A stretch of 46,720 nucleotides of DNA from Streptomyces sp. GKU 895 (GCA_002027195.1 MWJO01000065.1:1-46720), one strand, 5' to 3'. Shown: positions 8,674 to 17,836, counted from the first letter of the stretch. The notes: generated by a model not told the origin, from the letters alone. Made by a program: numbers and translations.

Positions 8674-9332
8674 GGGAGCAGCTCCGGCAGCAGCGAGGGC
8701 GAGGCCGCGACACCGACGCAGGGCGCGTCCGCCGAGGAGGAGAACGAGGACGAGGAGGGCGAGGGCGAGAGGGAGGGTGCGGGCGACGGGCTCTCCGAAG
8801 CCGGGGCGAGCAGACCGTTCAGCAGGCCGGTCACCGGGGTCACCACGCCGTTCAACAGCGGCCGCACGAGCCGGACTTCACCCTCCTCGCAGCCGCCGGA
8901 AGCGCTGGGTGACGGGGTCGGCGCAGGGGAAGGAGATCCACCCCCGCCGGACCCCGCCCCGGCACCCGCACCCGCACCCGCACCCGCGCCGCCCGTCCCG
9001 TGATCATGGCCTCCGCCCCCGCTCTCACCCCCGCCGGACGGGGCACCGGCCACGGGAATCCCGCCGCCGCTTCCCCCGGCCCAGTAACCGCCCGCCGAAC
9101 CGTCGCCCGCATTTCCGGCGGAGTTGTCGGACGGGCCGGTCTCGGAGCGGGAAGTGGGCTCGCGGGCGGGGGCTTCCGAGGCCGGCGGTGATGCGGTGTC
9201 GACGGTCGGCGGTGTGGATACGCCGATGCCCGAGGCGTATCCGAGTATGACGACGACGGCCGCGACAAGTGTGCCCGCGACAATTTCGTCCCGATGGTCT
9301 CCTGGCCAGGATGCCCTGGCGAAGAAGGACAT
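8670..9332 (-). CDS. Gly/Ser/Pro-rich membrane-anchored hypothetical protein
   Basis: A 220-residue protein with a strong Shine-Dalgarno (GGAGGGACC before ATG 9332). A hydrophilic start (MSFFARASWPGDHRDE) is followed by one TM helix (~residues 17-35) and then a long low-complexity exported region rich in Gly, Ser, Pro and Ala, including alternating GA repeats. A short conserved-looking segment CEEGEVRLVRPLLNGVVTPV lies near residue 148. There is one Cys here and another near the C terminus. It resembles cell-surface spacer proteins, but no domain is recognisable. Coupled to the small peptide gene downstream. Confidence 0.7.
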   Translation of the reverse strand: MSFFARASWPGDHRDEIVAGTLVAAVVVILGYASGIGVSTPPTVDTASPPASEAPAREPTSRSETGPSDNSAGNAGDGSAGGYWAGGSGGGIPVAGAPSGGGESGGGGHDHGTGGAGAGAGAGAGAGSGGGGSPSPAPTPSPSASGGCEEGEVRLVRPLLNGVVTPVTGLLNGLLAPASESPSPAPSLSPSPSSSSFSSSADAPCVGVAASPSLLPELLP

Positions 9333-9499
9333 GGTCCCTCCTGATGACGCTGTGCGTGAACTACGGAGACCAGGAGTGCACTGCCGGGACGATTCCCTTC
9401 CGCTACGCGTCAGTTAATCGGTCGTTTCGTTGCCTCATTTCGCCCTGGGGGTGGTCTGTGAGAACGGACCTTGCCACCCCAATGCGCGCATTGCATTCC

Positions 9500-9554
9500 G
9501 TGAAGAAAAAGAAGGGCCCGTGAATTCGAACGGGCGCGGCATTTCATTCTTCAC
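9500..9554. repeat. Nested inverted repeat in the 9333-9625 intergenic region
   Basis: GTGAAGAA (9500-9507) pairs with TTCTTCAC (9547-9554). Inside them GCCCGT (9516-9521) pairs with ACGGGC (9530-9535) around GAATTCGA. The region is less GC-rich than its surroundings. It could be a transcript structure or a relic; no U-tract follows on either strand, so I do not call it a terminator. Nothing else is evident in this gap apart from the MFS promoter. Confidence 0.35.
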
Positions 9555-9589
9555 CGAATATCCGTGAACGCATATGCCTCAGATCCCGG

Positions 9590-9618
9590 TTGACACCGAC
9601 CGGACCACCCTCCATATT
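9590..9618 (+). promoter_or_regulatory. Candidate housekeeping promoter for a leaderless MFS transcript
   Basis: TTGACA at 9590-9595 and CATATT at 9613-9618 are separated by 17 bp. The expected start point falls at about 9625-9626, where the GTG start of the transporter lies. No Shine-Dalgarno precedes that GTG, consistent with a leaderless mRNA. Confidence 0.45.
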
Positions 9619-9625
9619 TACCTGC

Positions 9626-11031
9626 GTGACGCAGACACTGTACGACACAGATGACAGGCGGGACGACCTCCCCGCCCGCACCCGCTGGGCGATCCTGGCC
9701 GTGATCCTCGCGGCGACGTCCTCGACCTCCTCGACGCGACGATCACCAACATCGCCGCCCCGACCATCACCGCCGACCTCGGCGGCGGCCAGGCCCTGGT
9801 CCAGTGGCTGGGCGCGGCCTACGCACTCGCCCTCGGCGTGCTGCTCGTCCCCGGCGGACGCCTGGGCGACAAGTACGGCCGCCGCAAGCTGTTCCTGATC
9901 GGCCTCGCCGGTTTCGTCGCCGCCTCACTGGCCTGCGGCCTGGCCCCCACCCCCGCCACCCTGGTGGCCGCCCGCCTGCTCCAGGGCGCCTTCGGAGCCC
10001 TGGTCATCCCCCAGGGCTTCGGCATCCTCGGCGCCACGTGGCCCCGCGACCAGATCGGCAAGGCCTTCGCCCTGTTCGGCCCGGCGATGGGCCTCTCGGC
10101 CGTCGGCGGCCCGGTCCTGGCCGGCTTCCTCGTCGACGCCGACATCGCGGGCCTCGGCTGGCGCCCCATGTTCCTGATCAACCTGCTGCTGGGCGGCGCC
10201 GCCCTCCTCGCCGCCACCCGCCTGCTCCCCCGCGACACCGGCGACAGCTCCGTCTCCGTCGACGGCCCCGGCTCCGCCCTTCTCGCCGGCGCGATGCTCG
10301 GCGCCCTGGCCGGCCTGATCGACGGCTCGGCCACCGGCTGGACCGCCCGCCCCCTGACCCTCCTGCTCCTCGGCCTCGCCGGGTTCGCCGCCTTCTGCCT
10401 CCGCCAGCGCACCGCGGCCCACCCGCTCATCGAGCCGTCACTCCTGCGCAACCGCGGTTTCGCGGCGGGCCTCAGCCTCGGCGTCGCCGCCTTCGCCGCG
10501 ACGTCCGGCCTCCTCTACGTCATCTCCCTCTTCCTCCAGCGGGACCTGGGCCGCACCCCCGCCGACACCGCGCTGGGCCTGATCCCGCTGACCCTCGGCA
10601 TAGTGATCGCGTCGATCGCCTGCCACGGCCTGCTCCACACCTACGGCCGCCGCCTCGCCGTGACCGGCCTGCTGATCCTCCTGGCGGGCTGCGCCTGGCT
10701 GACCCTCGTCATCCACACCTCGGGGACGCACACCACCGGTTGGGCCCTCACCCCGCCCCTCGTGATCCTCGGCATCGGAATGGGCACCTGCTTCGGCACG
10801 ATCTACGACCTCACGATCGGCGACATCGCCCCGTCGGAGGCGGGAAGCGCGAGCGGCTCCCTGAACGCGGCCCAGCAACTGGCGAACGCGATGGGGGCGG
10901 CGATGGTGACGACTGTGTACTTCCACACGAACGGCACGATGAGCTTGCTGGTGGTTACAGCGGCGGTGACGGCATGCCTGCCCTTGACGGCCCTACTGCC
11001 GTCCAACCCTCAAAAAGAACAGCATCACTGA
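9626..11031 (+). CDS. MFS transporter, DHA2-like drug exporter, frameshifted near its start
   Basis: From GTG 9626 the protein begins VTQTLYDTDDRRDD and enters TM1 (WAILAVILAA). The next residues are garbled unless one G is added near 9714; then it reads DVLDLLDATITNIAAPTI, the TM1 motif of DHA2 exporters, and runs on without a break to 11031. Motif A, GGRLGDKYGRRK, follows TM2. About 14 hydrophobic segments fit the DHA2 subfamily (~468 residues), which expels drugs using the proton gradient. The last helices include the PSEAGSASGSLNAAQQL motif common in actinobacterial exporters. No regulator gene is adjacent. Confidence 0.82.
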
Positions 11032-11040
11032 CGCCGTTGA

Positions 11041-11095
11041 AGGGGCGCGGGGCTGTATCGATTTGCGGCTCCGCCGCGTGGGCGCAACCAGCCAC
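11041..11095 (+). repeat. Intergenic GGGGCGCGGGG...CCAGCCAC element, copy 1
   Basis: Begins AGGGGCGCGGGGCTG and ends GCAACCAGCCAC, with an internal GCGGCTCCGCCGC hairpin. It lies just after the MFS stop. A shorter relative is at 35551-35580, also just downstream of a gene. From memory such elements are common after genes in Streptomyces; their role is not established. Confidence 0.5.
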
Positions 11096-11287
11096 AGTCA
11101 ACCCGCACCCGCCAACCAACAACGCCCCCCAACCCCCTAGGCACCCGGCACCAGCACAACCCGCCCCCGAACCCGCATACCGCCAACTCCTCAGAGGAGA
11201 CTCCACCGTGGTCGTACGGATGTATCCCACGCGGAGCGGCGGACAGGCGCCGTCCATCAGGTGAAGCCGGTGTGCCACCCTTCCGGC

Positions 11288-11623
11288 ATGCACGTCCTGC
11301 GCTCCGCCGTCCTCTTCGTGGTCGCCGCCCTGTTCGAGATCGGCGGTGCCTGGCTGGTGTGGCAGGGCGTGCGCGAGCACCGCGGCTGGCTCTGGATCGG
11401 CGGCGGCGTCCTCGCCCTCGGCGCCTACGGCTTCGTCGCCACCCTCCAGCCGGACGCCCACTTCGGCCGGATCCTCGCCGCGTACGGCGGTGTCTTCGTC
11501 GCCGGTTCGATCCTGTGGGGCATGGCCGCGGACGGCTACCGTCCCGACCGCTGGGACGTCACGGGCGCGCTGATCTGCCTCGCGGGCATGGCCGTCATCA
11601 TGTACGCGCCGCGAGGACAGTGA
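11288..11623 (+). CDS. YnfA (UPF0060) family small membrane protein
   Basis: A 111-residue, four-helix membrane protein: MHVLRSAVLFVVAALFEIGG, WLWIGGGVLALGAYGFVATL, GRILAAYGGVFVAGSILWG and WDVTGALICLAGMAVIMYAP, an excellent match in spacing and length to the YnfA family, which is related to small multidrug-resistance proteins. ATG 11288 is preferred because the family starts here; an in-frame GTG at 11261 would add nine residues. Its transport substrate is not known. Stand-alone gene, convergent with the SnoaL-like gene. Confidence 0.88.
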   Translation: MHVLRSAVLFVVAALFEIGGAWLVWQGVREHRGWLWIGGGVLALGAYGFVATLQPDAHFGRILAAYGGVFVAGSILWGMAADGYRPDRWDVTGALICLAGMAVIMYAPRGQ

Positions 11624-11636
11624 GCCCTCCAGGTCG

Positions 11637-12071
11637 TCAGGGCGTGTCTTCGGGCAGCAGCCCCAGCTGCCCCAGGAACTCCAGCTCGTCGAAGTAGAGC
11701 CGGTACTCGGTGATCCGGCCGTCCTTCACCGTGGCGAGATCGACGCCCCGGATGCCGACCTCCTTGCCCGTGGCGGGCAGGGTGCCGCCGTCCGGCAGAT
11801 ACAGCGGGCCGGTGTTGTGCCCGTGGTAGACACCTTCGTCGATGGCGGTGTCGCCGATCTCGTACGAGTGCAGCGTCTCGAACCTGCCGTCGGGGACCGA
11901 CTCCGTCATCTGCCGCCAGTACTCGACGATGTTGTCGCGCCCGTGGATCTCCCCCTCGTCGGGGGTGTAGGCGACCGCGTCCTCCGCGTACAGCTCGGCG
12001 ACGACCTTCAGGTCCGGGTGCGCGGTCACCGCGTCGGTGAGCCGGTCCATGACCTCACGCGCTTCTCCCAT
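11637..12071 (-). CDS. SnoaL/NTF2-like protein
   Basis: A 144-residue protein with the cone-shaped NTF2 fold pattern: an N-terminal helix, LYAEDAVAYTPDEGEIHGRDNIVEYW (shown in part by IHGRDNIVEYWR) and a C-terminal ITEYRLYFDELEFLGQLG strand. This family includes polyketide cyclases, ketosteroid isomerase-like enzymes and many proteins without known substrates. ATG 12071 has GGAGGTGGATC directly before it. It is divergent from the SDR gene. No substrate can be inferred. Confidence 0.85.
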   Translation of the reverse strand: MGEAREVMDRLTDAVTAHPDLKVVAELYAEDAVAYTPDEGEIHGRDNIVEYWRQMTESVPDGRFETLHSYEIGDTAIDEGVYHGHNTGPLYLPDGGTLPATGKEVGIRGVDLATVKDGRITEYRLYFDELEFLGQLGLLPEDTP

Positions 12072-12232
12072 GATCCACCTCCGTCGTCCAGGGGATCACC
12101 CCTCCCATCCTCCCACCGAGCCCGGGCCCCGGCCCGCGATACGGACCGCCCCGAGGAAGCCGCCGCGCCCCGCCTATCCTGAAGACGGCCACCCGATGGC
12201 CACCCGATCGCCGACCCGAGGAGCCCCCGCCC

Positions 12233-12997
12233 ATGCCCAGCGCAGCGTCCCGCATCGCCGTCGTGACCGGTGCGAGCAGCGGAATCGGCGCCGCCACGGC
12301 CCGCGGGCTGGCCGCCGCCGGCTACCGCGTCGTCCTCACCGCCCGCCGCAAGGACCGTATCGAGGCGCTCGCGGAGGAGATCAACGCAGCGGGCCACCAG
12401 GCGACGGCGTACCAGCTGGACGTCACCGACCGGGCCGCGGTCGACGAGTTCGCCACCGCCTTCAAGACGATCGGCGTCCTGGTCAACAACGCGGGCGGCG
12501 CGCTCGGCGCCGACCCGGTCGCGACCGGCGACCCGGCCGACTGGCGCACGATGTACGAGACGAACGTCATCGGCACCCTCAACCTCACCCAGGCCCTGCT
12601 CCCCAAGCTGATCGCGAGCGGCGACGGCACGGTGGTCGTCGTCTCCTCCACCGCGGGCCACGGCACGTACGAGGGCGGCGGCGGTTACGTGGCCGCCAAG
12701 CACGGCGCCCACGTCCTCGCCGAGACCCTCCGCCTGGAGATCGTCGGGGAGCCGGTTCGGGTGATCGAGATCGCGCCCGGCATGGTGAAGACGGACGAGT
12801 TCGCGCTCACCCGCTTCGGCGGCGACGAGGAGAAGGCCGCCAAGGTCTACCAGGGCGTCGCCGAGCCCCTGACGGCCGACGACGTGGCGGAGACGATCAC
12901 CTGGGCGGTCACCCGCCCCGCCCACGTCAACGTCGACCTCCTGGTCCTGCGCCCGCGCGCCCAGGCGTCGAACACGAAGGTGCACAGGGAGCTGTGA
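12233..12997 (+). CDS. Short-chain dehydrogenase/reductase (classical SDR)
   Basis: A 254-residue classical SDR. The NADP-binding loop TGASSGIGAAT lies at ~residues 12-22, with Arg-rich TARRKDR suggesting NADP(H). NNAG follows at ~residue 84. Catalytic Ser is in VVSSTAG and Tyr-Lys in YVAAK. Substrate-binding loop: APGMVKTDEF. The length is standard and it resembles YdfG/serine-dehydrogenase-like SDRs. ATG 12233 has GAGGAG upstream. The TGA overlaps the ATG of a small membrane protein gene by one base, so the two are coupled. Confidence 0.9.
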   Translation: MPSAASRIAVVTGASSGIGAATARGLAAAGYRVVLTARRKDRIEALAEEINAAGHQATAYQLDVTDRAAVDEFATAFKTIGVLVNNAGGALGADPVATGDPADWRTMYETNVIGTLNLTQALLPKLIASGDGTVVVVSSTAGHGTYEGGGGYVAAKHGAHVLAETLRLEIVGEPVRVIEIAPGMVKTDEFALTRFGGDEEKAAKVYQGVAEPLTADDVAETITWAVTRPAHVNVDLLVLRPRAQASNTKVHREL

Positions 12998-13149
12998 TGG
13001 CCGAGGCCGAGGCCGACGACGCGGAGCAGCGCCGCCTGGCACTGGAGAAGAAGCGCGAACGCATCGTCTGGTACTACCTCGGCTACTTCCTCTTCGGCAT
13101 CCACATCGTCGCGTTCGTCATGATCTACGCGGTCACGCACGCGAAATAG
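12997..13149 (+). CDS. Small single-pass membrane protein (DUF6126-like)
   Basis: 50 residues, starting at ATG 12997 (TGATG overlap with the SDR stop). A charged helix (AEQRRLALEKKRERIVW) leads into one TM helix (YYLGYFLFGIHIVAFVMIY) and a short tail AVTHAK. Length and pattern match the small DUF6126 proteins of Streptomyces, as I recall the family; function unknown. The tail-anchored layout places the charged helix in the cytosol. Coupling to the SDR hints at a shared role. Confidence 0.7.
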   Translation: MAEAEADDAEQRRLALEKKRERIVWYYLGYFLFGIHIVAFVMIYAVTHAK

Positions 13150-13189
13150 CCGAGCGCGGCAGGGAATCGGGACCATAGGGTCACCGCCT

Positions 13190-14452
13190 GTGGACAGACA
13201 CGTAGCCTTCGACGCCCTGCACAACTTCCGCGACCTGGGCGGATACCGGACGGCGGACGGCCGCCGCATCCGCCCGGGCGTGCTCTACCGCTCCGACTCC
13301 CTGGGCAAGCTGACGACGGGCACCCCCGACTGGTCCCGCTTCCTCTCCCTCGGCGTCCGCACGGTCGTCGACCTGCGCTACCCCTGGGAGATCGAACGCC
13401 AGGGCCGCGTCCCGGCGGACGACTCCTACGCGTACGTCAACCTCAGCATCGAGCACCAGCCGTACAACCAGGCGGCATTGGACCCGGAGACCGACCCCGG
13501 CCCGTACCTGGCCGAGCGCTACCTGCAAGTGGCGGAGGACGGCAGGAAGGAGATCCGGACCGCGCTGGAAACGATCGCGACCGCCTCCACCACCGCCCCC
13601 CTCGTCTTCCACTGCGCCTCCGGCAAGGACCGCACGGGCGAACTGGCGGCGCTGGTCCTGACGTTGCTGGGCGTGGACGAGCGCACGGTCGTCGAGGACT
13701 TCACCCTCACGGAACTGGCGTCCGCGGCCCTCCTGTCCGACTGGCAGGCGCGGCACAACGGCCAGTCCCCCACCTGGCTGGGCTTCGGCAGAGCCCCGGC
13801 ATCGGTGATGCGGGGCTTCCTGGACCTCCTGAAGGAGCGATACGGCTCGGTGGAGGGGTACGTGACCCAGGCGCTCGGCATGGACGCGGAGTCCCTCGCG
13901 GCGAAGCTGGCGGCCAACCTCCTGGAACCGTTCCCCACCACCCACCCCCCGCTGACCTACCGCAGGGCCGAACCCCAGGACGCCGAACGCCTCGTCCACC
14001 TCCGCGACTCGGTGGCCCTGTGGATGCTGGCCCGGGACATCGACCAGTGGAAGCCCGCCGAGAAGGACGCGGCCCACTTCCGCACCCGCATGGCAGAGGG
14101 CGAGGTCTGGCTGGCGTACGCCGACGGCCACGTGGCCGGGGCGTACGAACTCTGGTGGACGGACGAGGCGGCCTGGGGCCCCCGCCCCGCCGACGCCGGC
14201 TACATCCACCGCCTGATGACGACCCCGCACCTGGCCCCGCCCGGAACCGGCCGGGCCCTCCTGACCCACGCGGAATCCCGCATCGCAGCGGCCGCGCTCC
14301 CCTACGCCCGCCTGGACTGCCTGTCCACCAACCCCCGCCTGCGCACGTACTACGAGAAGGCGGGCTACACGGTCGCGGGCGAACAGCCCGCGAAGAAGGA
14401 CGGCTCAGGCAGCCCGTACGCGGTGACCCTGCTGGAGAAGCGCCTGCCGTGA
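13190..14452 (+). CDS. Tyrosine-protein phosphatase fused to a GNAT acetyltransferase
   Basis: A single 420-residue frame from GTG 13190. Residues 1-~250 are an MptpB-like tyrosine phosphatase: FRDLGGYRTADGR near the start and the P-loop HCASGKDRTG at 141-150 (nucleophile Cys142, Arg148). Residues ~255-419 are a GNAT N-acetyltransferase with YIHRLMTTPHLAPPGTGRAL as the acetyl-CoA-binding strand/helix and a C-terminal LRTYYEKAGYTV motif typical of the fold. No Shine-Dalgarno is obvious, so the transcript may be leaderless. The substrates of both halves are unknown. Confidence 0.85.
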   Translation: MDRHVAFDALHNFRDLGGYRTADGRRIRPGVLYRSDSLGKLTTGTPDWSRFLSLGVRTVVDLRYPWEIERQGRVPADDSYAYVNLSIEHQPYNQAALDPETDPGPYLAERYLQVAEDGRKEIRTALETIATASTTAPLVFHCASGKDRTGELAALVLTLLGVDERTVVEDFTLTELASAALLSDWQARHNGQSPTWLGFGRAPASVMRGFLDLLKERYGSVEGYVTQALGMDAESLAAKLAANLLEPFPTTHPPLTYRRAEPQDAERLVHLRDSVALWMLARDIDQWKPAEKDAAHFRTRMAEGEVWLAYADGHVAGAYELWWTDEAAWGPRPADAGYIHRLMTTPHLAPPGTGRALLTHAESRIAAAALPYARLDCLSTNPRLRTYYEKAGYTVAGEQPAKKDGSGSPYAVTLLEKRLP

Positions 14453-14466
14453 ACGAGGAAGGAACG

Positions 14467-14498
14467 AGGAAGGCCCCGGCCGGAACCGGGGCCTTCCT
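14467..14498. terminator. Bidirectional terminator between phosphatase-GNAT and rtcB
   Basis: AGGAAGGCCCCGG (14467-14479) pairs perfectly with CCGGGGCCTTCCT (14486-14498) around a six-base loop. It lies exactly between two convergent stop codons. Confidence 0.8.
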
Positions 14499-14501
14499 AC
14501 G

Positions 14502-15695
14502 TCAGCCCTTCACACACACGACCTGCTTCAGCTTCGCGACGACCTCCACGAGGTCCCGCTGCTGGTCGATGACCTTCTCGATCGGCTTGTAGGCGCCCGG
14601 GATCTCGTCCACGACGCCGGAGTCCTTACGGCACTCCACGCCCCGCGTCTGCTCCTCCAGGTCCTTCGTCGAGAAGCGCCGCTTGGCCGCGTTGCGGCTC
14701 ATGCGCCGACCGGCGCCGTGGGACGCGGAGTTGAAGGACAGCGGGTTGCCGAGGCCCTTCACGATGTACGACCCCGTGCCCATCGAACCCGGGATGATCC
14801 CGAACTCGCCGGAGCCGGCCCGGATCGCGCCCTTGCGGGTCACGAGCAGGTCCATCCCGTCGTAGCGCTCCTCGGCCACGTAGTTGTGGTGCGCGCTGAT
14901 CTCCGGCTCGAAGGTCGGCTTCGCCTTCTTGAACTCCTTGCGGATCACGTCCTTGAGGAGCGCCATCATGATCGTGCGGTTGTACTTCGCGTACTCCTGC
15001 GCCCAGAACAGGTCGTTGCGGTACGCCGCCATCTGCGGGGTGTCCGCCACGAAGACGGCGAGGTCGCGGTCGATCAGACCCTGGTTGTGCGGGAGCTTCT
15101 GGGCGATGCCGATGTGGTGCTCGGCCAGTTCCTTGCCGATGTTCCGGGAACCGGAGTGGAGCATCAGCCAGACAGAACCGGTCGTATCGGTGCATACCTC
15201 GACGAAGTGATTTCCCGAGCCGAGCGTGCCCATTTGCTTCGTGGCCCGCTCCTCCCGGAACTTCACCGCGTCCGCGACTCCGTCGAACCGCCCCCAGAAG
15301 TCGCCCCACCCCGCGGTCGGCAGCGCATGGAAGCGCCCCGGGTCGACGGGATCGTCGTGCATCCCCCGCCCCACCGGAATGGCCTGCTCGATCTTCGACC
15401 GCAGCCGCGACAGGTCCCCCGGCAGGTCGTTCGCCGTCAGCGACGTCTTCACCGCCGACATCCCGCAGCCGATGTCGACACCGACCGCGGCCGGGCACAC
15501 CGCACCCTGCATCGCGATGACCGACCCGACCGTCGCACCCTTCCCGTAATGGACGTCCGGCATGACCGCCAGGCCCTTGATCCAGGGCAGGGTCGCGACG
15601 TTGCGCAGCTGCTGGAGCGCGCCCTCCTCCACCGACGCGGGGTCGGTCCACATACGGATGGGAACCTTCGCGCCCGGCATTTCCACGTACGACAT
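14502..15695 (-). CDS. rtcB: RtcB-family RNA ligase
   Basis: A 397-residue protein, the short RtcB type. Metal/nucleotide-site motifs are present: GVDIGCGM (Asp and Cys), GTLGSGNHFVEV, LHSGSRNIGKELAEHH and the guanylylation-site loop SASHGAGRRMSR containing the invariant His. RtcB joins 2',3'-cyclic-phosphate (3'-phosphate) to 5'-OH RNA ends with GTP and Mn2+. ATG 15695 (MSYVEMPG) is chosen for its GAGGACGAT Shine-Dalgarno. No archease, RtcA or RtcR gene is adjacent, so its target RNA in this organism is open. Confidence 0.92.
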   Translation of the reverse strand: MSYVEMPGAKVPIRMWTDPASVEEGALQQLRNVATLPWIKGLAVMPDVHYGKGATVGSVIAMQGAVCPAAVGVDIGCGMSAVKTSLTANDLPGDLSRLRSKIEQAIPVGRGMHDDPVDPGRFHALPTAGWGDFWGRFDGVADAVKFREERATKQMGTLGSGNHFVEVCTDTTGSVWLMLHSGSRNIGKELAEHHIGIAQKLPHNQGLIDRDLAVFVADTPQMAAYRNDLFWAQEYAKYNRTIMMALLKDVIRKEFKKAKPTFEPEISAHHNYVAEERYDGMDLLVTRKGAIRAGSGEFGIIPGSMGTGSYIVKGLGNPLSFNSASHGAGRRMSRNAAKRRFSTKDLEEQTRGVECRKDSGVVDEIPGAYKPIEKVIDQQRDLVEVVAKLKQVVCVKG

Positions 15696-15902
15696 ATCGT
15701 CCTCATTCCCCCGGAAATCAACACAAAGTCTCAAATCGCAAAACCGGCGCCAAGGTCAATGAAAGGGACAACGGACCGGCGTCCACGGCTGTGCGTGCGA
15801 TACACATGGTGCGCAGGGGACACCCCCGCCCGGCAAGCGAATAACCAGCAGCGATCCCACAGCTGCCCCGCAGCGATCCAGCAGCATCGAGAGGAGCCGA
15901 CC

Positions 15903-16737
15903 GTGCAGCGGAAGGCGTACGTACCCGGCGTCGCGGCCCTCCTCGTGGCGCTGCTCGCCGCCGGCTGCACCAGCGGCTCGGACACGGGCGGCACCGACGA
16001 CAACTCCAACCCGGGCGACGCCGGCACCGCCTCCCCCCGTCGCCGAGCCCGGCCGCTACCGCACCCTCCCCGAGCCCTGCGGCGCGGTCAGCCAGGACAC
16101 CCTCGACACGCTCCTGCCCGGCATCCAGCAGCTCACGGACGAGGACCAGCGGGAGAAGGCGTACGAGGGCACCCCGACGACCACCTTCGACATCGACCGC
16201 AAGGTCGGCTGCCAGTGGAAGGTGGAGTCGTCCGACGCCACCGACCACCTCCTCGTCGACCTGGAGCGGGTCGTGTCGTACGACAACTCCGTCAGCGACG
16301 ACAACCAGGCGCAGGCGCTGTTCGCGGAAGCGCAGACGGCGGCGCATCTCCCGGCGCCGTCCGAGTCGGCGACGTCGGACGCGGGTTCCTCGGCGACCCC
16401 GGGCGACGCGGCATCGGCCTCAGCCACCGCCTCCTCATCCTCTTCCCCCTCCTCCTCTTCTTCCTCCTCGCCCTCCGACGGGTCCACGCCCGCCGATCTC
16501 CAGCCCCGCGTCCTCGACGATCTGGGCGACGAGGCGTTCCTGAACGACGTGGTGAGCAGTTCGGGTTCGGCGGCCCGGCAGCGCACGGTGACTGTGGCGT
16601 TCCGCACGTCCAACGTGATCGTGACGGTCGAGTACGAGGAGCAGCCGACCACCATCGGCACCGCCCCGGACAGCAAGGAAATGCAGGACAGGGCAAGGAA
16701 CCTGGCCGCCGAGCTGGCGGAGGCGCTGGCGGGCTGA
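15903..16737 (+). CDS. DUF3558-type lipoprotein, frameshifted at a C6 run
   Basis: GTG 15903 follows GAGAGGAGCC. The N terminus is a lipoprotein signal (VALLVALLAAGCTSGSD, lipobox LAAG-C), then a Thr/Asn/Gly linker. The frame breaks at CCCCCC 16033-16038. With five C the protein continues PVAEPGRYRTLPEPCGAVS and a DUF3558-like domain of about 200 residues containing an internal Ser-rich stretch, ending at 16737. The family is made of extracytoplasmic lipoproteins of unknown function in actinobacteria. A second, similar gene follows directly, then a membrane protein. Confidence 0.78.
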
Positions 16738-16861
16738 TGCCCGTCGGTGATGTTCCGCAATGCCCGGGAAGCAGAACCGCACAGCTGTCCCACCGCGTAC
16801 CGTGGCCCCTCGGACCCGATCCGACCGCAGGAGCACGAGCAGCGTCATGAGTGAAGGAACC

Positions 16862-17733
16862 ATGCAGCGAGCAGCACAGAGCGACCAGCGTGACCCGCGA
16901 ACGAAGCGCGCCTACCGGGTGCTTCTCGGCGCAGCCGCCGTCCCCCTGATGCTGGTGGCCACGGCCTGTTCCTCGGACTCCGGCTCGTCGTCGGACGACA
17001 ACGCGGCCGCGCCGGCCAGAGCAGCTCCGAGAACTCCGCCTCGGTCAGCCCGTCGCCGACCGTGCAGGCGGCGGCGTACAAGTCGCTTCCGGACGCGTGC
17101 GACACCCTGTCGAAGGGCACGCTCGGCGATCTGGTCCCGAAGGCCTCGAAGTCCGGCAAGCAGGGCAAGTCGGACGATGTGGCGACGCGCGGCAGCTGCT
17201 CGTGGTCGAGCCTCGACAACAACGGCGTCAAGGGCTCCCAGTTCCGCTGGCTGAACGTCTCCCTGCTCCGCTTCGACTCCGACGTCACGCGCGGCGAGGG
17301 CGACAAGCTGGCGCAGGAGTACTACGACAAGCAGGTGCAGGACGCCCAGTCGGCGGAGGGCGCGAAGAACACGAAGACGGAGCCGGTGCCGGGCACGGGC
17401 GACCAGGCGACCCTGGTCCGCTACGACCTGAAGAAGAAGGAAGGCTCCTTCAAGCAGCAGACGCTGGTCACCCGCGTCGAGAACGTCGTCGTCACCCTCG
17501 ACTACAACGGCGCGGGCCTGGCCGGCGAGAAGACGCCGAGCGCCGACACCCTCGCGAAGCTGGTGAAGTCGGCGGCGAAGGAGACGGTCGCGTCGGTGAC
17601 GAAGGCGAACACGGGCGGCGGCAGCGGCAGCGGCACCGGTGGGACCAGCCCCTCCCCGACCGCGTCGAAGTCGGCGTCCAAGCCGGCCTCGCCCTCCGCA
17701 TCTCCGTCCAAGTCGACCGCGAAGAAGAGCTGA
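16862..17733 (+). CDS. DUF3558-type lipoprotein paralogue, frameshifted after the signal peptide
   Basis: ATG 16862 has GAAGGAACC before it; an in-frame ATG at 16847 is the alternative. It has a signal peptide with lipobox LVATAC-S. Between ~17005 and 17020 the frame must shift by one base to read GQSSSENSASVSPSPTV. The DUF3558-like domain then runs on, with paired Cys (SLPDACDTLSK and RGSCSWSS) and a Ser/Thr/Lys tail ending KSTAKKS at 17733. It shares order of domains and overall length with the preceding gene, so the pair probably arose by duplication. Exported and lipid-anchored; function unknown. Confidence 0.78.
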
Positions 17734-17836
17734 CAAAGCCCTGACAGAGGGCTGACGAGCCCTACCGGCCACCCGTGCGCCGCACACATGTGCCACTCTG
17801 TTGCGCGCAACAACACGCAAGGGGAGGGGAGTACGG

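Noticed and set aside
9433..9560. Nested inverted repeat before the MFS gene as a riboswitch
   Set aside because: No recognisable riboswitch core, and the predicted MFS start point lies downstream, so the structure would not be in that mRNA.
11187..11199. CTCCTCAGAGGAG palindrome upstream of the YnfA gene as an operator
   Set aside because: Short, no promoter near it, and no regulator gene adjacent; could be chance in this composition.
14718..16850. A 710-codon plus-strand frame over rtcB and the first DUF3558 gene
   Set aside because: It is antisense to RtcB motifs and out of frame with the lipoprotein; composition is that of a shadow frame.
17737..17753. AGCCCT/AGGGCT hairpin after the second DUF3558 gene as a terminator
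   Set aside because: Six-base stem without a U-tract; too weak to call.
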